NCBI GenBank assembly: GCA_005779345.1
Contig: SXJQ01000114.1
Span: 1 to 28,108 of the forward strand
Length of the DNA stretch: 28,108 nucleotides
Source: Actinomycetota bacterium
Lineage (GTDB): Bacteria; Actinomycetota; Acidimicrobiia; IMCC26256; PALSA-610
Direction of reading: 5' to 3'
The position numbers and the translations under genes are program-made. A model generated the notes under the pieces. The model searched no databases, was not told where the DNA came from, and saw only the letters and a list, made by a program, of their open reading frames with translations. The first letter of the stretch is position 1. The number at the start of each line of letters is the position of its first letter. Below, piece after piece: positions 1 to 7,093 of this stretch.

Positions 1-308
1 GCAGGGGCGGCAGGGGCGGCAGGGGGCGGTGCCGGCACCGGCGCGGGCGGTGCAGGTACCGGCGTCGCGGCACCCGCTTCGCCGATCACGGCGAGGCGCG
101 CGCCGACCGAGACCGTGTCGCCTTCGGGCACGAGGATCTCGGTGACGATCCCACCGACCGGAGCGGGGACCTCCGAGTCGACCTTGTCGGTCGAGACCTC
201 ATAGAGCGGCTCGTCGACCGCGACGGTCTCACCGACCTGCTTGAACCACCGGGTGATCGTGCCCTCGGTGACGGTCTCGCCCAACTGCGGCATCGTGACG
301 TCGGTCAT
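1..308 (-). CDS. Dihydrolipoamide acyltransferase (E2), N-terminal lipoyl domain, partial
   Basis: This is the N-terminal ~102 residues of the E2 core subunit of a 2-oxoacid dehydrogenase complex; the rest lies beyond the left edge. A biotinyl/lipoyl domain covers about residues 1-77. It starts MTDVTMPQLGETVTEG and has the lipoylation site in STDKVDSEVPAP, with Lys42 as the predicted lipoyl-lysine. A flexible Ala/Pro linker follows and is still running at base 1. The ATG at 308 is preceded by a strong Shine-Dalgarno, GGAAGGA (321-315), six bases upstream. The gene follows the E3 gene by 17 bases on the same strand, so E3 and E2 should be co-transcribed. Whether the substrate is pyruvate, 2-oxoglutarate or a branched-chain oxoacid cannot be decided, because the catalytic domain is missing. 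The DKVDSEVPAP form is common in actinobacterial SucB/PdhC-like E2s. Confidence 0.93.
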   Translation of the reverse strand, partial: MTDVTMPQLGETVTEGTITRWFKQVGETVAVDEPLYEVSTDKVDSEVPAPVGGIVTEILVPEGDTVSVGARLAVIGEAGAATPVPAPPAPVPAPPPAAPAAP

Positions 309-325
309 GGCTGGTCCTTCCGGAG

Positions 326-1747
326 CTATCCGTGCAGCGAGCGGCCGGTGAGCGCGATCGCGGACTCGCCGAACAGCTCCGACAGTGTCGGGTGCGCGTG
401 CACGAGGCGCGCGAGGTCGGCGGCGGTGGCTTCCCAGTTGACCGCGAGGAATCCCTCGGTGAGCAGCTCGGTGACCCACGGCCCGCAGAGATGCACTCCG
501 ACGATGCGGCCGCTGCCCCGCTCCGCGACGATCTTCACGAGCCCGTCGGTCTCGCCGATGATGATGGCGCGACCGTTGCCGAGGAATCGGTGGACCGACG
601 TCTCGACGGCAAGGCCCTGCGCGGTCGCCGCCGCTTCGGTGAGGCCGCAGAACGCGACCTCGGGATGGCAGTAGATGCCCCAGGGCACCTTGTCGTACTC
701 GATCGGCGCCGGCTCCTCGCCGAGCACGTCCTGGACCGCGACGATCGCCTCGCCGAAGGCGACGTGGGCGAGCTGGGGCGTGTTCACGAGGTCGCCGACC
801 GCGTAGACGCCCGGAACGCTGGTGCGCATCCGGCCGTCGACCGCGACGAAGCCGCGTTCGTCGATCGCGATCCCGTTCTCGATCAGCCCGACACCCTCGC
901 TGCGGGGGCGCCGCCCGACGCTCACGATCACCATGTCGACCGCGAGTTCCACCTCGCCCGCCTTGGCTTCGTAGCGCACCGTCACGCCGTCGTCGGTCCG
1001 GTCGGCCGCGATGACCCTGATTCCCGCGAGCGCCTTGATGCCGCGCTTGGCGAACGCGCGCGCGACGGTCTGGGCGACCTGCGGGTCGACCCCGGTCAGG
1101 AGCTGTGGGAGCGCCTCGAGGATCGTGACCTCGCTCCCGACGTCGCGGAGGAACGACGCGAACTCACAGCCGATCGCACCGCCACCGATCACCGCGACGC
1201 GCGCGGGAACGTGGTCGAGTTCGAGCACGTGGTCCGACGACAGGATCCGCTCGCCGTCGTACTCGAAGCCCGGGAGCGTGAGCGAGCGCGGCAACGAGCC
1301 CATCGCGAGCACGACGTTGCGGCCCGTGACGACCGTGCCGTCGGCCGCGACGACGGCGTGAGCATCGCCGTCGGCCAGCCGTCCCCGCGAGTTGACGACC
1401 GTGACGCTCCGACCGTCGAGCAACGACTCGAGGCCCTTCGTGAGCCGGTCGATCACGGCCTGCTTGCGGGTCTGGGTAATCGCGAGATCGATCGTCGGGT
1501 CGCTCGCGTTCACACCGAACTCGCCCGCGTGGCGCACCGTTCGCACGACGGTCGCGGTCTCGAGCAACTCCTTCGCGGGGATGCAGCCCCGGTGCAGGCA
1601 GGTGCCGCCGACGCGTTGCTCCTCGACGAGCGCGCACTCGAGACCGGCGCTGGCCGCGTACAGCGCCGCGGCGTAACCGCCCGGCCCGCCGCCGAGCACC
1701 ACGAGGTCGAACACCTTGGGGCCGATACCGTCAGGCTGGTCGGGCAC
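326..1747 (-). CDS. lpdA: Dihydrolipoyl dehydrogenase (E3)
   Basis: A 473-residue flavoprotein disulfide reductase that reoxidises dihydrolipoamide on E2 using FAD and NAD+, acting in the cytoplasm. Visible motifs: N-terminal FAD-binding GGGPGG (about 19-24); redox disulfide GGTCLHRGCIPAK with Cys50 and Cys55; a second dinucleotide fold VIGGGAIGCEFA for NAD+; the second FAD motif YAVGDL; and the C-terminal catalytic pair HPTLSE (His452/Glu457). Length matches the family. The start is GTG at 1747, with an AGGGAG Shine-Dalgarno eight to nine bases upstream. It lies 17 bases upstream of the E2 gene, the expected E3-E2 pairing. Mercuric or glutathione reductase is unlikely given the CLHRGC spacing and the lipoyl partner next door. 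Confidence 0.96.
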   Translation of the reverse strand: MPDQPDGIGPKVFDLVVLGGGPGGYAAALYAASAGLECALVEEQRVGGTCLHRGCIPAKELLETATVVRTVRHAGEFGVNASDPTIDLAITQTRKQAVIDRLTKGLESLLDGRSVTVVNSRGRLADGDAHAVVAADGTVVTGRNVVLAMGSLPRSLTLPGFEYDGERILSSDHVLELDHVPARVAVIGGGAIGCEFASFLRDVGSEVTILEALPQLLTGVDPQVAQTVARAFAKRGIKALAGIRVIAADRTDDGVTVRYEAKAGEVELAVDMVIVSVGRRPRSEGVGLIENGIAIDERGFVAVDGRMRTSVPGVYAVGDLVNTPQLAHVAFGEAIVAVQDVLGEEPAPIEYDKVPWGIYCHPEVAFCGLTEAAATAQGLAVETSVHRFLGNGRAIIIGETDGLVKIVAERGSGRIVGVHLCGPWVTELLTEGFLAVNWEATAADLARLVHAHPTLSELFGESAIALTGRSLHG

Positions 1748-1781
1748 GTCGTCTGCTCCCTGCGCGAGTCGTCACGTCATT

Positions 1782-1837
1782 CTCCCCCAATCGCGGCTCC
1801 GCCGCGGGCTCCCCCAATCGCGGCTCCGCCGCGGGCT
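1782..1837. repeat. Tandem 27-bp direct repeat, each copy containing a perfect hairpin
   Basis: Two identical adjacent 27-bp units occupy 1784-1810 and 1811-1837, with two further matching bases on the left. Each contains the inverted repeat CGCGGCTCCGCCGCG (1792-1806 and 1819-1833), a 6-bp G/C stem with a 3-base loop. The units lie between the possible small ORF and the E3 gene. There is no T-tract, so a simple intrinsic terminator is not clear. A REP-like dispersed element or an mRNA-processing hairpin are alternatives. Confidence 0.8.
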
Positions 1838-1932
1838 CATCCGCGGGCGAGCAACACGAAGAAGAGTGCCGAGGCGCCCAGGATCGCGAGCGCGCAGACC
1901 GCCGACAAGAACAGCAAGGTGCGGGTCTTCAC
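1837..1932 (-). CDS. Possible 31-residue single-pass membrane peptide
   Basis: A short ORF of 31 codons plus stop begins at GTG 1932. A GAGGG Shine-Dalgarno (1944-1940) sits seven bases upstream. The peptide has a basic N-terminus (MKTRT), then an uninterrupted hydrophobic stretch of about 23 residues (LLFLSAVCALAILGA followed by SALFFVLLA), then ends RG. That is the pattern of a single transmembrane helix with the basic end inside. It is on the same strand as the E3 gene and ends 89 bases before it, with the tandem hairpin repeat between. I do not recognise a family and assign no function. In 70% GC DNA a hydrophobic ORF of this size can occur by chance, so this rests on the SD and topology only. 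Confidence 0.4.
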   Translation of the reverse strand: MKTRTLLFLSAVCALAILGASALFFVLLARG

Positions 1933-2032
1933 GCCGATGCCCTCGAGGTCACGTCGCCATTCTCACCGATTCCGGCGGCGGGATCGTCATCGGCGGGATC
2001 GACGCGCACGCCGGTCGCGAGAGCACCGCCGG

Positions 2033-2038
2033 TAGATT
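2033..2038 (+). promoter_or_regulatory. Putative -10 box (TAGATT) for a leaderless epimerase mRNA
   Basis: TAGATT fits the actinobacterial TANNNT -10 consensus. It ends six bases before the ATG at 2045, which would place the transcription start on or next to the A of the start codon. There is no convincing Shine-Dalgarno upstream of that ATG, consistent with leaderless translation. No good -35 was seen. Confidence 0.4.
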
Positions 2039-2044
2039 CGGAAC

Positions 2045-3190
2045 ATGGCCCGTTCCGCTCGTCGCTCCAGCCCCGTTCAGTTGCACGTCTTCATCGGGAC
2101 CAAGGCCCAATACATCAAGACCGCGCCGTTGCTGCGCCTGCTCGACGACAAGGGCATCGCCTATCGGCTCATCGACTCCGGACAACACGCCCAGATCGCT
2201 TCGGTGATGCGGGCCGAACTCGGGGTCCGCGAACCCGACTACGTGTTCGGTCACGACCGCGACATCGCGACCATCACCCAGGCCGCGGCCTGGTCGGCCA
2301 AGATCGCCGCGCGCCTCTGGAGCGGTCGACGGCTCCGCGACGAGGTGTTCGGCGGTGCCGGCGGGATCTGCATCGTCCACGGCGACACGCCGAGCACGCT
2401 GCTGTCGTGCTTCATCGCGATGCGCGCCGGGCTCGAGGTCGCGCATCTCGAAGCCGGGTTGCGATCGAACAGCCTGATGCATCCGTTCCCCGAGGAGATC
2501 ATCCGGATCATCGTCATGCGATTGGCGCACCTGTGCTTCGCCCCGACACCCGACGCGGTCGAGAACCTCCGCAAGATCCGCATGCGGGGCCGCATCGTCC
2601 CGCTCGAGGCCAACACCTCGGTCGAGGCCGTGCGTTACGCGCTCGGCACCGACACCCCCGACGACACCGGTCCGGCGATCGTGACGATGCACCGGGTCGA
2701 GAACCTGAAGAACAAGGACCGCGTCGAGGGGTTCGTCGATCTCGTGTGTCGCATCGCCGCCGAACGGCCGGTCCGTTTCGTCGTGCACGAGCCGACGCGC
2801 CTCGCGATCGAGAAGTACGGCGTGGTCGAGCGGCTCCGCGCCGCCGGCGTCGAGATGGGCCCGCTCGTCGCGCACTCCGAGTTCGTCGAGTTGATGCGTC
2901 ACGCGCCGATGGTCGTGATCGACGGCGGCTCCATCCAGGAAGAATGCGCTTACATCGGCGTTCCGACGATGCTGTGGCGCGACAAGACCGAGCGACTCCA
3001 CGGCCTCGGCGACAACGTGGTGCTCGCCCACTACGACCCCGAGGTCGTCGACGCCTTCCTCGCAGACCCGGAGCAGTATCGCCGTCCGGTGTCGCTACCC
3101 GCGAGCGCGCCGAGCGAGCAGATCATGGACGAACTCCTCGCGGAACTCGACCGCCTGCGGCGAGCTCAGGCGAACAGCGCGCGGAGCTGA
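2045..3190 (+). CDS. wecB: UDP-N-acetylglucosamine 2-epimerase family protein
   Basis: A 381-residue GT-B-fold, non-hydrolysing UDP-GlcNAc 2-epimerase, expected to interconvert UDP-GlcNAc and UDP-ManNAc for surface polysaccharide. Family signatures in order: IGTKAQYIKTAPLL (18-31), HGDTPST (112-118, catalytic Asp114), HLEAGLRS (134-141, Glu136), PFPEE (147-151), VTMHRVEN (His216), and GGSIQEECAYIGVP (294-307) followed by RDKTER. The usual GTRPE near the N-terminus reads GTKAQ, so the Arg that contacts the nucleotide in E. coli WecB is Lys here. This may mark a subfamily with altered substrate or regulation. Start ATG 2045 is the only good one. The gene stands alone on the plus strand, and its 3' end overlaps the convergent GT4 gene by 25 bases. 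Confidence 0.9.
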   Translation: MARSARRSSPVQLHVFIGTKAQYIKTAPLLRLLDDKGIAYRLIDSGQHAQIASVMRAELGVREPDYVFGHDRDIATITQAAAWSAKIAARLWSGRRLRDEVFGGAGGICIVHGDTPSTLLSCFIAMRAGLEVAHLEAGLRSNSLMHPFPEEIIRIIVMRLAHLCFAPTPDAVENLRKIRMRGRIVPLEANTSVEAVRYALGTDTPDDTGPAIVTMHRVENLKNKDRVEGFVDLVCRIAAERPVRFVVHEPTRLAIEKYGVVERLRAAGVEMGPLVAHSEFVELMRHAPMVVIDGGSIQEECAYIGVPTMLWRDKTERLHGLGDNVVLAHYDPEVVDAFLADPEQYRRPVSLPASAPSEQIMDELLAELDRLRRAQANSARS

Positions 3191-4233
3191 GCGACGCGAT
3201 CGTCGATCGCGAACTCACGTCCGATCCGCTCACGTGCCGCGGCACCGATCGCCGCGCGGCGTGCAGCATCGTCGAGCACGCTGCGGGTCGCGGCGACGAG
3301 GGCGTCCGCCGACTCGCCCGCCACGAGCAACCCGTCGACCCCGTCGGTGATCGCCGGGGTGATCGCCGCGGTGGCGGTCCCGACGACGATGTTGCCCAGC
3401 GCCTGGACCTCGAGCACGGTCTGGCTCACCCCGAGCACCGAGACGTCGGTCCGGAACGGGAGCAGCATCACGTCGCACGAAGCGATCAACGCCAGGCGTT
3501 CGCGCTCCTCGAGGAATCCGCGCCACTCGATCCGCTCGGAGGAGTGGTTCGCCCGGAGCTCGGCGAGCAGCTCACCGGTCCCCGCGACCACGAAGTCGAC
3601 CTCGCCCGACTCGCCCGCGAGTCGGTCCATCGCCGCGAGCGCGAGGTCGGCACCCTTCACCCGGTTGACGTGGTTCACGAACCCGACACGGGTGCGCGCC
3701 GTGCTCGGCTCGCGCGTCACCGCCGCGAGCTGCTCGCAGTCGACGGCGGGGAGCAGCGGGGCGACGTTGCCGACCGCGCCGGCGAACTGGCTCTGGATCT
3801 TGTCGCTCGCGGCGAGCACGCCGTCGTAACGGCGCAACACCGCCCGGAGCGCGCGGGGTGGCGGACCCTCGACGTTGGTGGCCTGGAAGAACCAGCGTCG
3901 CCCACCGGCCCCGAGCGACGCCGCGTCGAACGCGCCCCAATACACGGCGGCTCGCGCGAGCTCGTAGATCCCGTTGACCACGATCGTCGCGTCAGGGCGG
4001 ATCCGACGGAGCTCCCGACCTGCACGGAGCGGGAACGGGCCCGTGACCCGATGGACCACGCAGCCGTCCCATCGGATGATCGCGGCATCGCCCGCGTGCT
4101 CGGCCGCCGTCACCACGTGTACGTCGATGCCCGACGCCGCGAGCCGACGCGCGAGCACCGACAGGTACCCCACGATCCCCGAGATCCGCGGGTACGGCGG
4201 GAAGTACTTGACGACGATCGCGACGCGGGGCAC
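3166..4233 (-). CDS. GT4-family glycosyltransferase
   Basis: A 355-residue GT-B glycosyltransferase. The N-terminal acceptor domain begins VAIVVKYFPPYPRISGIVGY, the usual Gly-rich opening of GT4 enzymes. The C-terminal nucleotide-sugar domain carries VGFVNHVNRVKGADLAL (about 185-200) and ends in a region aligned to the donor loop. That loop reads LGVSQTVLEVQALGNIVVG, keeping the second Glu of the E-x7-E motif but with Leu where the first Glu would be. Start is GTG at 4233, 23 bases after the methyltransferase stop, as the last gene of a four-gene minus-strand operon. The C-terminus overlaps the convergent epimerase gene tail to tail, with no terminator between them. Donor and acceptor are not predictable. 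Confidence 0.88.
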   Translation of the reverse strand: MPRVAIVVKYFPPYPRISGIVGYLSVLARRLAASGIDVHVVTAAEHAGDAAIIRWDGCVVHRVTGPFPLRAGRELRRIRPDATIVVNGIYELARAAVYWGAFDAASLGAGGRRWFFQATNVEGPPPRALRAVLRRYDGVLAASDKIQSQFAGAVGNVAPLLPAVDCEQLAAVTREPSTARTRVGFVNHVNRVKGADLALAAMDRLAGESGEVDFVVAGTGELLAELRANHSSERIEWRGFLEERERLALIASCDVMLLPFRTDVSVLGVSQTVLEVQALGNIVVGTATAAITPAITDGVDGLLVAGESADALVAATRSVLDDAARRAAIGAAARERIGREFAIDDRVAQLRALFA

Positions 4234-4256
4234 GGGGCTCGAACAGATCTCGGGAC

Positions 4257-4985
4257 TCAGGAGATCCCGGGCGCGGCGAGTTCGAGCATCAGATAGCCAC
4301 CGAACAGCTCACCGAGCTTGGTGTCGCACAGCCGACGGTCGAGCCACCGCACGACGGGGCCGAGCACCGGAACCGTGTAGAAGTGACGCGTCGCCGCGAA
4401 GATGCGCGCGCCGCGCGCCGAGCGAACCTCGAAACCGGGCGGCAGGATCCGCTCGATATCGGCGCGCCGATCGAAGCGGATGAAGACCGGTTCCTTGGAC
4501 CGCCGCAACGACACGAGCCGATACGTCAACGTCTTGAAGCTCCACGGGTTGTAGAACTCGAGGAAGGCGCGTCCGCCGGGCGTGAGGACGCGGCGCACTT
4601 CGCGCAGCCCGCCTTCGATGTCGGGGACGTGCGCCAGCACCTTGCACGAGTAGACGACGTCGAAGGTGTCGTCTCCGAACGGCAGCGAACCGACCACGGC
4701 GTTCGTCGCGCGCAGACCCTTGCGCTTGCTGACGCCGGCCATCCCGAGCGACAGGTCGATCCCGACCGCGCGTTCCGCGACCGCGTGGACGCGTTCGAGG
4801 ATGAGACCGGTCCCGCAGCCGATCTCCAACGCCTTCTTGCCGGTGACCCAACGCTCGATCTTCTCGAACTCGAGATCGTTGATGACGCCGTAGTAGCCCT
4901 CGCGCCGCTCGCCCTCGTACCAGGTCGAGTAGTCGTCGTAGTAGGCGGCGATGTCGGCGCGCTCTGCAGACGCTGCTTCGGTCAT
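4257..4985 (-). CDS. Class I SAM-dependent methyltransferase
   Basis: A 242-residue cytoplasmic methyltransferase of the UbiE/Methyltransf_11 type. SAM motif I is ALEIGCGTG (about 52-60), the acidic residue ending strand 2 is in VGIDLS (74-79), the post-I region is GSLPFGDDTFDVVYS (99-113), and motif III is VLTPGGRAFLEF (133-144). The N-terminus AAYYDDYSTWYEGER is typical of family members that methylate sugars, quinones or lipids. Start ATG 4985 overlaps the TGA of the upstream membrane-protein gene (ATGA, 4982-4985), so translation is probably coupled. The setting between a YbhN-like protein and a GT4 suggests a glycolipid or glycan substrate, but this is inference. Confidence 0.9.
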   Translation of the reverse strand: MTEAASAERADIAAYYDDYSTWYEGERREGYYGVINDLEFEKIERWVTGKKALEIGCGTGLILERVHAVAERAVGIDLSLGMAGVSKRKGLRATNAVVGSLPFGDDTFDVVYSCKVLAHVPDIEGGLREVRRVLTPGGRAFLEFYNPWSFKTLTYRLVSLRRSKEPVFIRFDRRADIERILPPGFEVRSARGARIFAATRHFYTVPVLGPVVRWLDRRLCDTKLGELFGGYLMLELAAPGIS

Positions 4986-5872
4986 GATGCCTTTCCGGTT
5001 CGGTCCCGACGAGCGACGATCACGGCGGTGAGCACCGCCAGCACGAGCAGTCCCGCGAGCCGGTCCGCAGCCGCTGCGGCGACGGCGACCGCGGGTTCGA
5101 GTCCGAGCACCGGGCTGATCAGCCCGACCAGGGCCTCGCGAATTCCGATGCCGGCAGGGAAGATACCGGTCGCCGAGGCGATCACTCCGGCCAACGTCAG
5201 GCCGAGCGCCTGCGCGAGGCTGACGTCGAGTCCGAGACCGGCGATGATGCCGAGCAGCCGGAGACCACCCACGATCACGGTGCCGAGTTCCACGAGGACA
5301 ATGGCCGCGAACACCGCATTCGTGCCATCGGCGGGCGCGACGCGCCGGACAAGGAAATAGGTGGCGGCGAGCAGCGCGACTCCGGCCCCGACGAGCACCG
5401 CGCCGAGCAACACGCGGTCCGCGACCGGCTGGAGGACCCCGGCTGCGAAGGCACTCGCGCCGAGCCAGGCCACACCGACCGTCGCGGTCGTCGCCGCGGC
5501 CCGCTTCACCCCGGTCTGCTCGCTCACGAGCGCACTCGTCCGCACGAGCACCGAACCCGGGACCGGTGCGAGGTTCGCGGCGGTGCCGAGCACGCTCACA
5601 CGGATCGCATCGCCGATCGGGACGACCCGATCCACGAGGCGCCCCTGCTGGCGGTACTCGAGACCGTTCAAGAACACGGTGACGAGCGGACCCAACACGC
5701 CGACCGCCACCAGCAGCGCCCAACGCGGCTCGGGTTCGGGTTCGTCGGGGAAGTTCGCGATCGCGAGCCACCCCATCGCGACGAACGCGACGAACGCGAC
5801 CGCCAACAGGACGCGTTGCACCCGCGGCGACGCCGAACGCGCCGGCCGCAGCCGGCTCATCCACGACGTCAT
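4982..5872 (-). CDS. YbhN/UPF0104-like integral membrane protein (LPG synthase TM domain family)
   Basis: A 296-residue polytopic membrane protein resembling the lysylphosphatidylglycerol synthase transmembrane (flippase-like) region, without any catalytic tRNA-dependent domain. There are about seven to eight hydrophobic segments, the first at about 20-40. Family-like signatures are ANLAPVPGSVLVRTSAL (about 99-115) and IFPAGIGIREALVGL (237-251), followed by ADRLAGLLVL (269-278). Stand-alone members often sit beside polyprenyl-phosphate glycosyltransferases and are thought to act in lipid or glycolipid translocation; their activity is not settled. The gene starts 16 bases after the GT2 stop and overlaps the methyltransferase start by 4 bp. 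Confidence 0.83.
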   Translation of the reverse strand: MTSWMSRLRPARSASPRVQRVLLAVAFVAFVAMGWLAIANFPDEPEPEPRWALLVAVGVLGPLVTVFLNGLEYRQQGRLVDRVVPIGDAIRVSVLGTAANLAPVPGSVLVRTSALVSEQTGVKRAAATTATVGVAWLGASAFAAGVLQPVADRVLLGAVLVGAGVALLAATYFLVRRVAPADGTNAVFAAIVLVELGTVIVGGLRLLGIIAGLGLDVSLAQALGLTLAGVIASATGIFPAGIGIREALVGLISPVLGLEPAVAVAAAAADRLAGLLVLAVLTAVIVARRDRTGKAS

Positions 5873-5888
5873 GGCTGCGATCCGCGCC

Positions 5889-6812
5889 TCAGCGCGTCGC
5901 GGGTTCGATGTCGTGGGTGGACTTGCCCGAGCGCGCGAGCACGTCGGCGAGGAGTCCGATCGAGAGCACCTGGAAACCCATGAACAGCAACAGCGCCGTG
6001 TTGACGGGGACGCGGAACTCGGTCTTGTCGAAGAGGTCCCAGATCAACTTGCCGAAGCCGGCGGTGAGAAGGGCGAGCGACAGTGGACCGAACACCCGCA
6101 TCGGGTTGTAGGTGAAGATCATGCGCACGACCTGCTGCGCGTATCGCTTGGTATCACGGTACCAATGGAACTTCGACGTGCCCGCTCGCTCCTTGTACTC
6201 GATCGGGATGTACTTGACCGAGTAACCGTTCGCGAGGAAGCACATCGTGATCGTGGTGACGCACGAGAAACCCGCCGGGAGCATGTGCAGGTACTGCAGC
6301 GACACGTCGCGACGAAACGCGCGGAACCCCGAGTTGAGGTCGGGGATCTTCACGTTGGTGAGGTACTGCGCGAGCCGGCGGATGAACCACTTCGCCGGAA
6401 CCCGCGCGAACTTGTGCGTCCCCTCCTCCGACGTGCGCGCCCCGACGACCTGGTCGTTGCCCTCGAGTTCCTTGACCAGCATCGGAATGTCGTCGTTCGG
6501 GTAGGTCATGTCGACGTCGGTCCACACGACGATGCGCCCCTTCGACGCGCGCGTCCCGGCGCCGCGGGCCGAACCCGAGCCGCGATTGTGCACGAACGAG
6601 ATGAGCCGGATGTCGTCGATCTGGCGCAGCTCCTCGAGCGAACCGTCGGTCGAACCATCATCGATCACGACCAGCTCGTAGGAGTAGGGCGAGCTGTCCA
6701 TCGCGAGCGTGATGCGATCGAGCTCGTCGCGCAGGTGGCCCTTCTCGTTGTAGATCGGCAGCACGATCGAGACGTCGACCACACGGTCACCGGTACTCAC
6801 GCGTTCAGCCAT
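5889..6812 (-). CDS. GT2 glycosyltransferase, polyprenyl-phosphate sugar synthase type
   Basis: A 307-residue family 2 glycosyltransferase of the dolichyl-phosphate mannose synthase/GtrB type, which loads a sugar from a nucleotide donor onto polyprenyl phosphate at the inner membrane face. Motifs: SIVLPIYNEKGHL (15-27), VIDDGSTDGS (49-58), metal-binding TDVDMTYP (98-105, DxD-like), and DLNSGFRAFRRD (158-169). Two C-terminal transmembrane segments follow, about 240-260 (VFGPLSLALLTAGFGKLI) and 270-293. Start ATG 6812 is chosen over upstream in-frame codons because GGTGG lies just upstream and the remaining N-terminal extension looks non-coding. First gene of the minus-strand operon and divergent from the GT-C operon; a TAGGCT (6877-6872) is a possible -10. 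Confidence 0.91.
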   Translation of the reverse strand: MAERVSTGDRVVDVSIVLPIYNEKGHLRDELDRITLAMDSSPYSYELVVIDDGSTDGSLEELRQIDDIRLISFVHNRGSGSARGAGTRASKGRIVVWTDVDMTYPNDDIPMLVKELEGNDQVVGARTSEEGTHKFARVPAKWFIRRLAQYLTNVKIPDLNSGFRAFRRDVSLQYLHMLPAGFSCVTTITMCFLANGYSVKYIPIEYKERAGTSKFHWYRDTKRYAQQVVRMIFTYNPMRVFGPLSLALLTAGFGKLIWDLFDKTEFRVPVNTALLLFMGFQVLSIGLLADVLARSGKSTHDIEPATR

Positions 6813-6958
6813 GTCCACCCATCTTCGCCAACGCGGCACGCGCCGCCGAGACTCGAATCCGTCGCACCGGCAGCCTAGAGGCGCGGTACGCCCAACCGTG
6901 GCCCGAGCGGCCCTGGCCCGCGATGGCACCGAAGCGCCGCGGCGTTCGGGAAGTTCTG

Positions 6959-6964
6959 TAGCGT
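6959..6964 (+). promoter_or_regulatory. Putative -10 box (TAGCGT) upstream of the GT-C operon
   Basis: TAGCGT fits TANNNT and ends six bases before ATC 6971, which is in frame with the downstream GT-C gene. The spacing is the same as at the epimerase promoter. No -35 is evident. It lies in the 6813-7093 divergent spacer, which otherwise holds no gene I can support: the open reading frames there are short, Arg-rich and lack family features. Confidence 0.3.
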
Positions 6965-7093
6965 TCGGCGATCGTCACCGTCCCCGACTCCCCCCCAGGT
7001 AGCGCCAATCCCGAACCGGAGCCCGGGCGGCCGCGGCGACCGGCCGGTCGCGTCGAGGTCGTCGCCGCGATCCTCGCCCTCGGATTCGTCTTC

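Noticed and set aside
332..2035. 567-codon plus-strand open frame opposite lpdA
   Set aside because: Arg/Asp-rich low-complexity translation with no motif, lying fully opposite a clear lpdA with all catalytic residues. Long antisense frames are expected at this GC content.
6811..7002. 63-codon plus-strand ORF in the GT2/GT-C divergent spacer
   Set aside because: Arg/Ser-rich with no Shine-Dalgarno, partly overlapping the GT2 start. Considered as the lost 5' end of the GT-C gene through a frameshift at the C7 run, but its translation does not look like a membrane-protein N-terminus.
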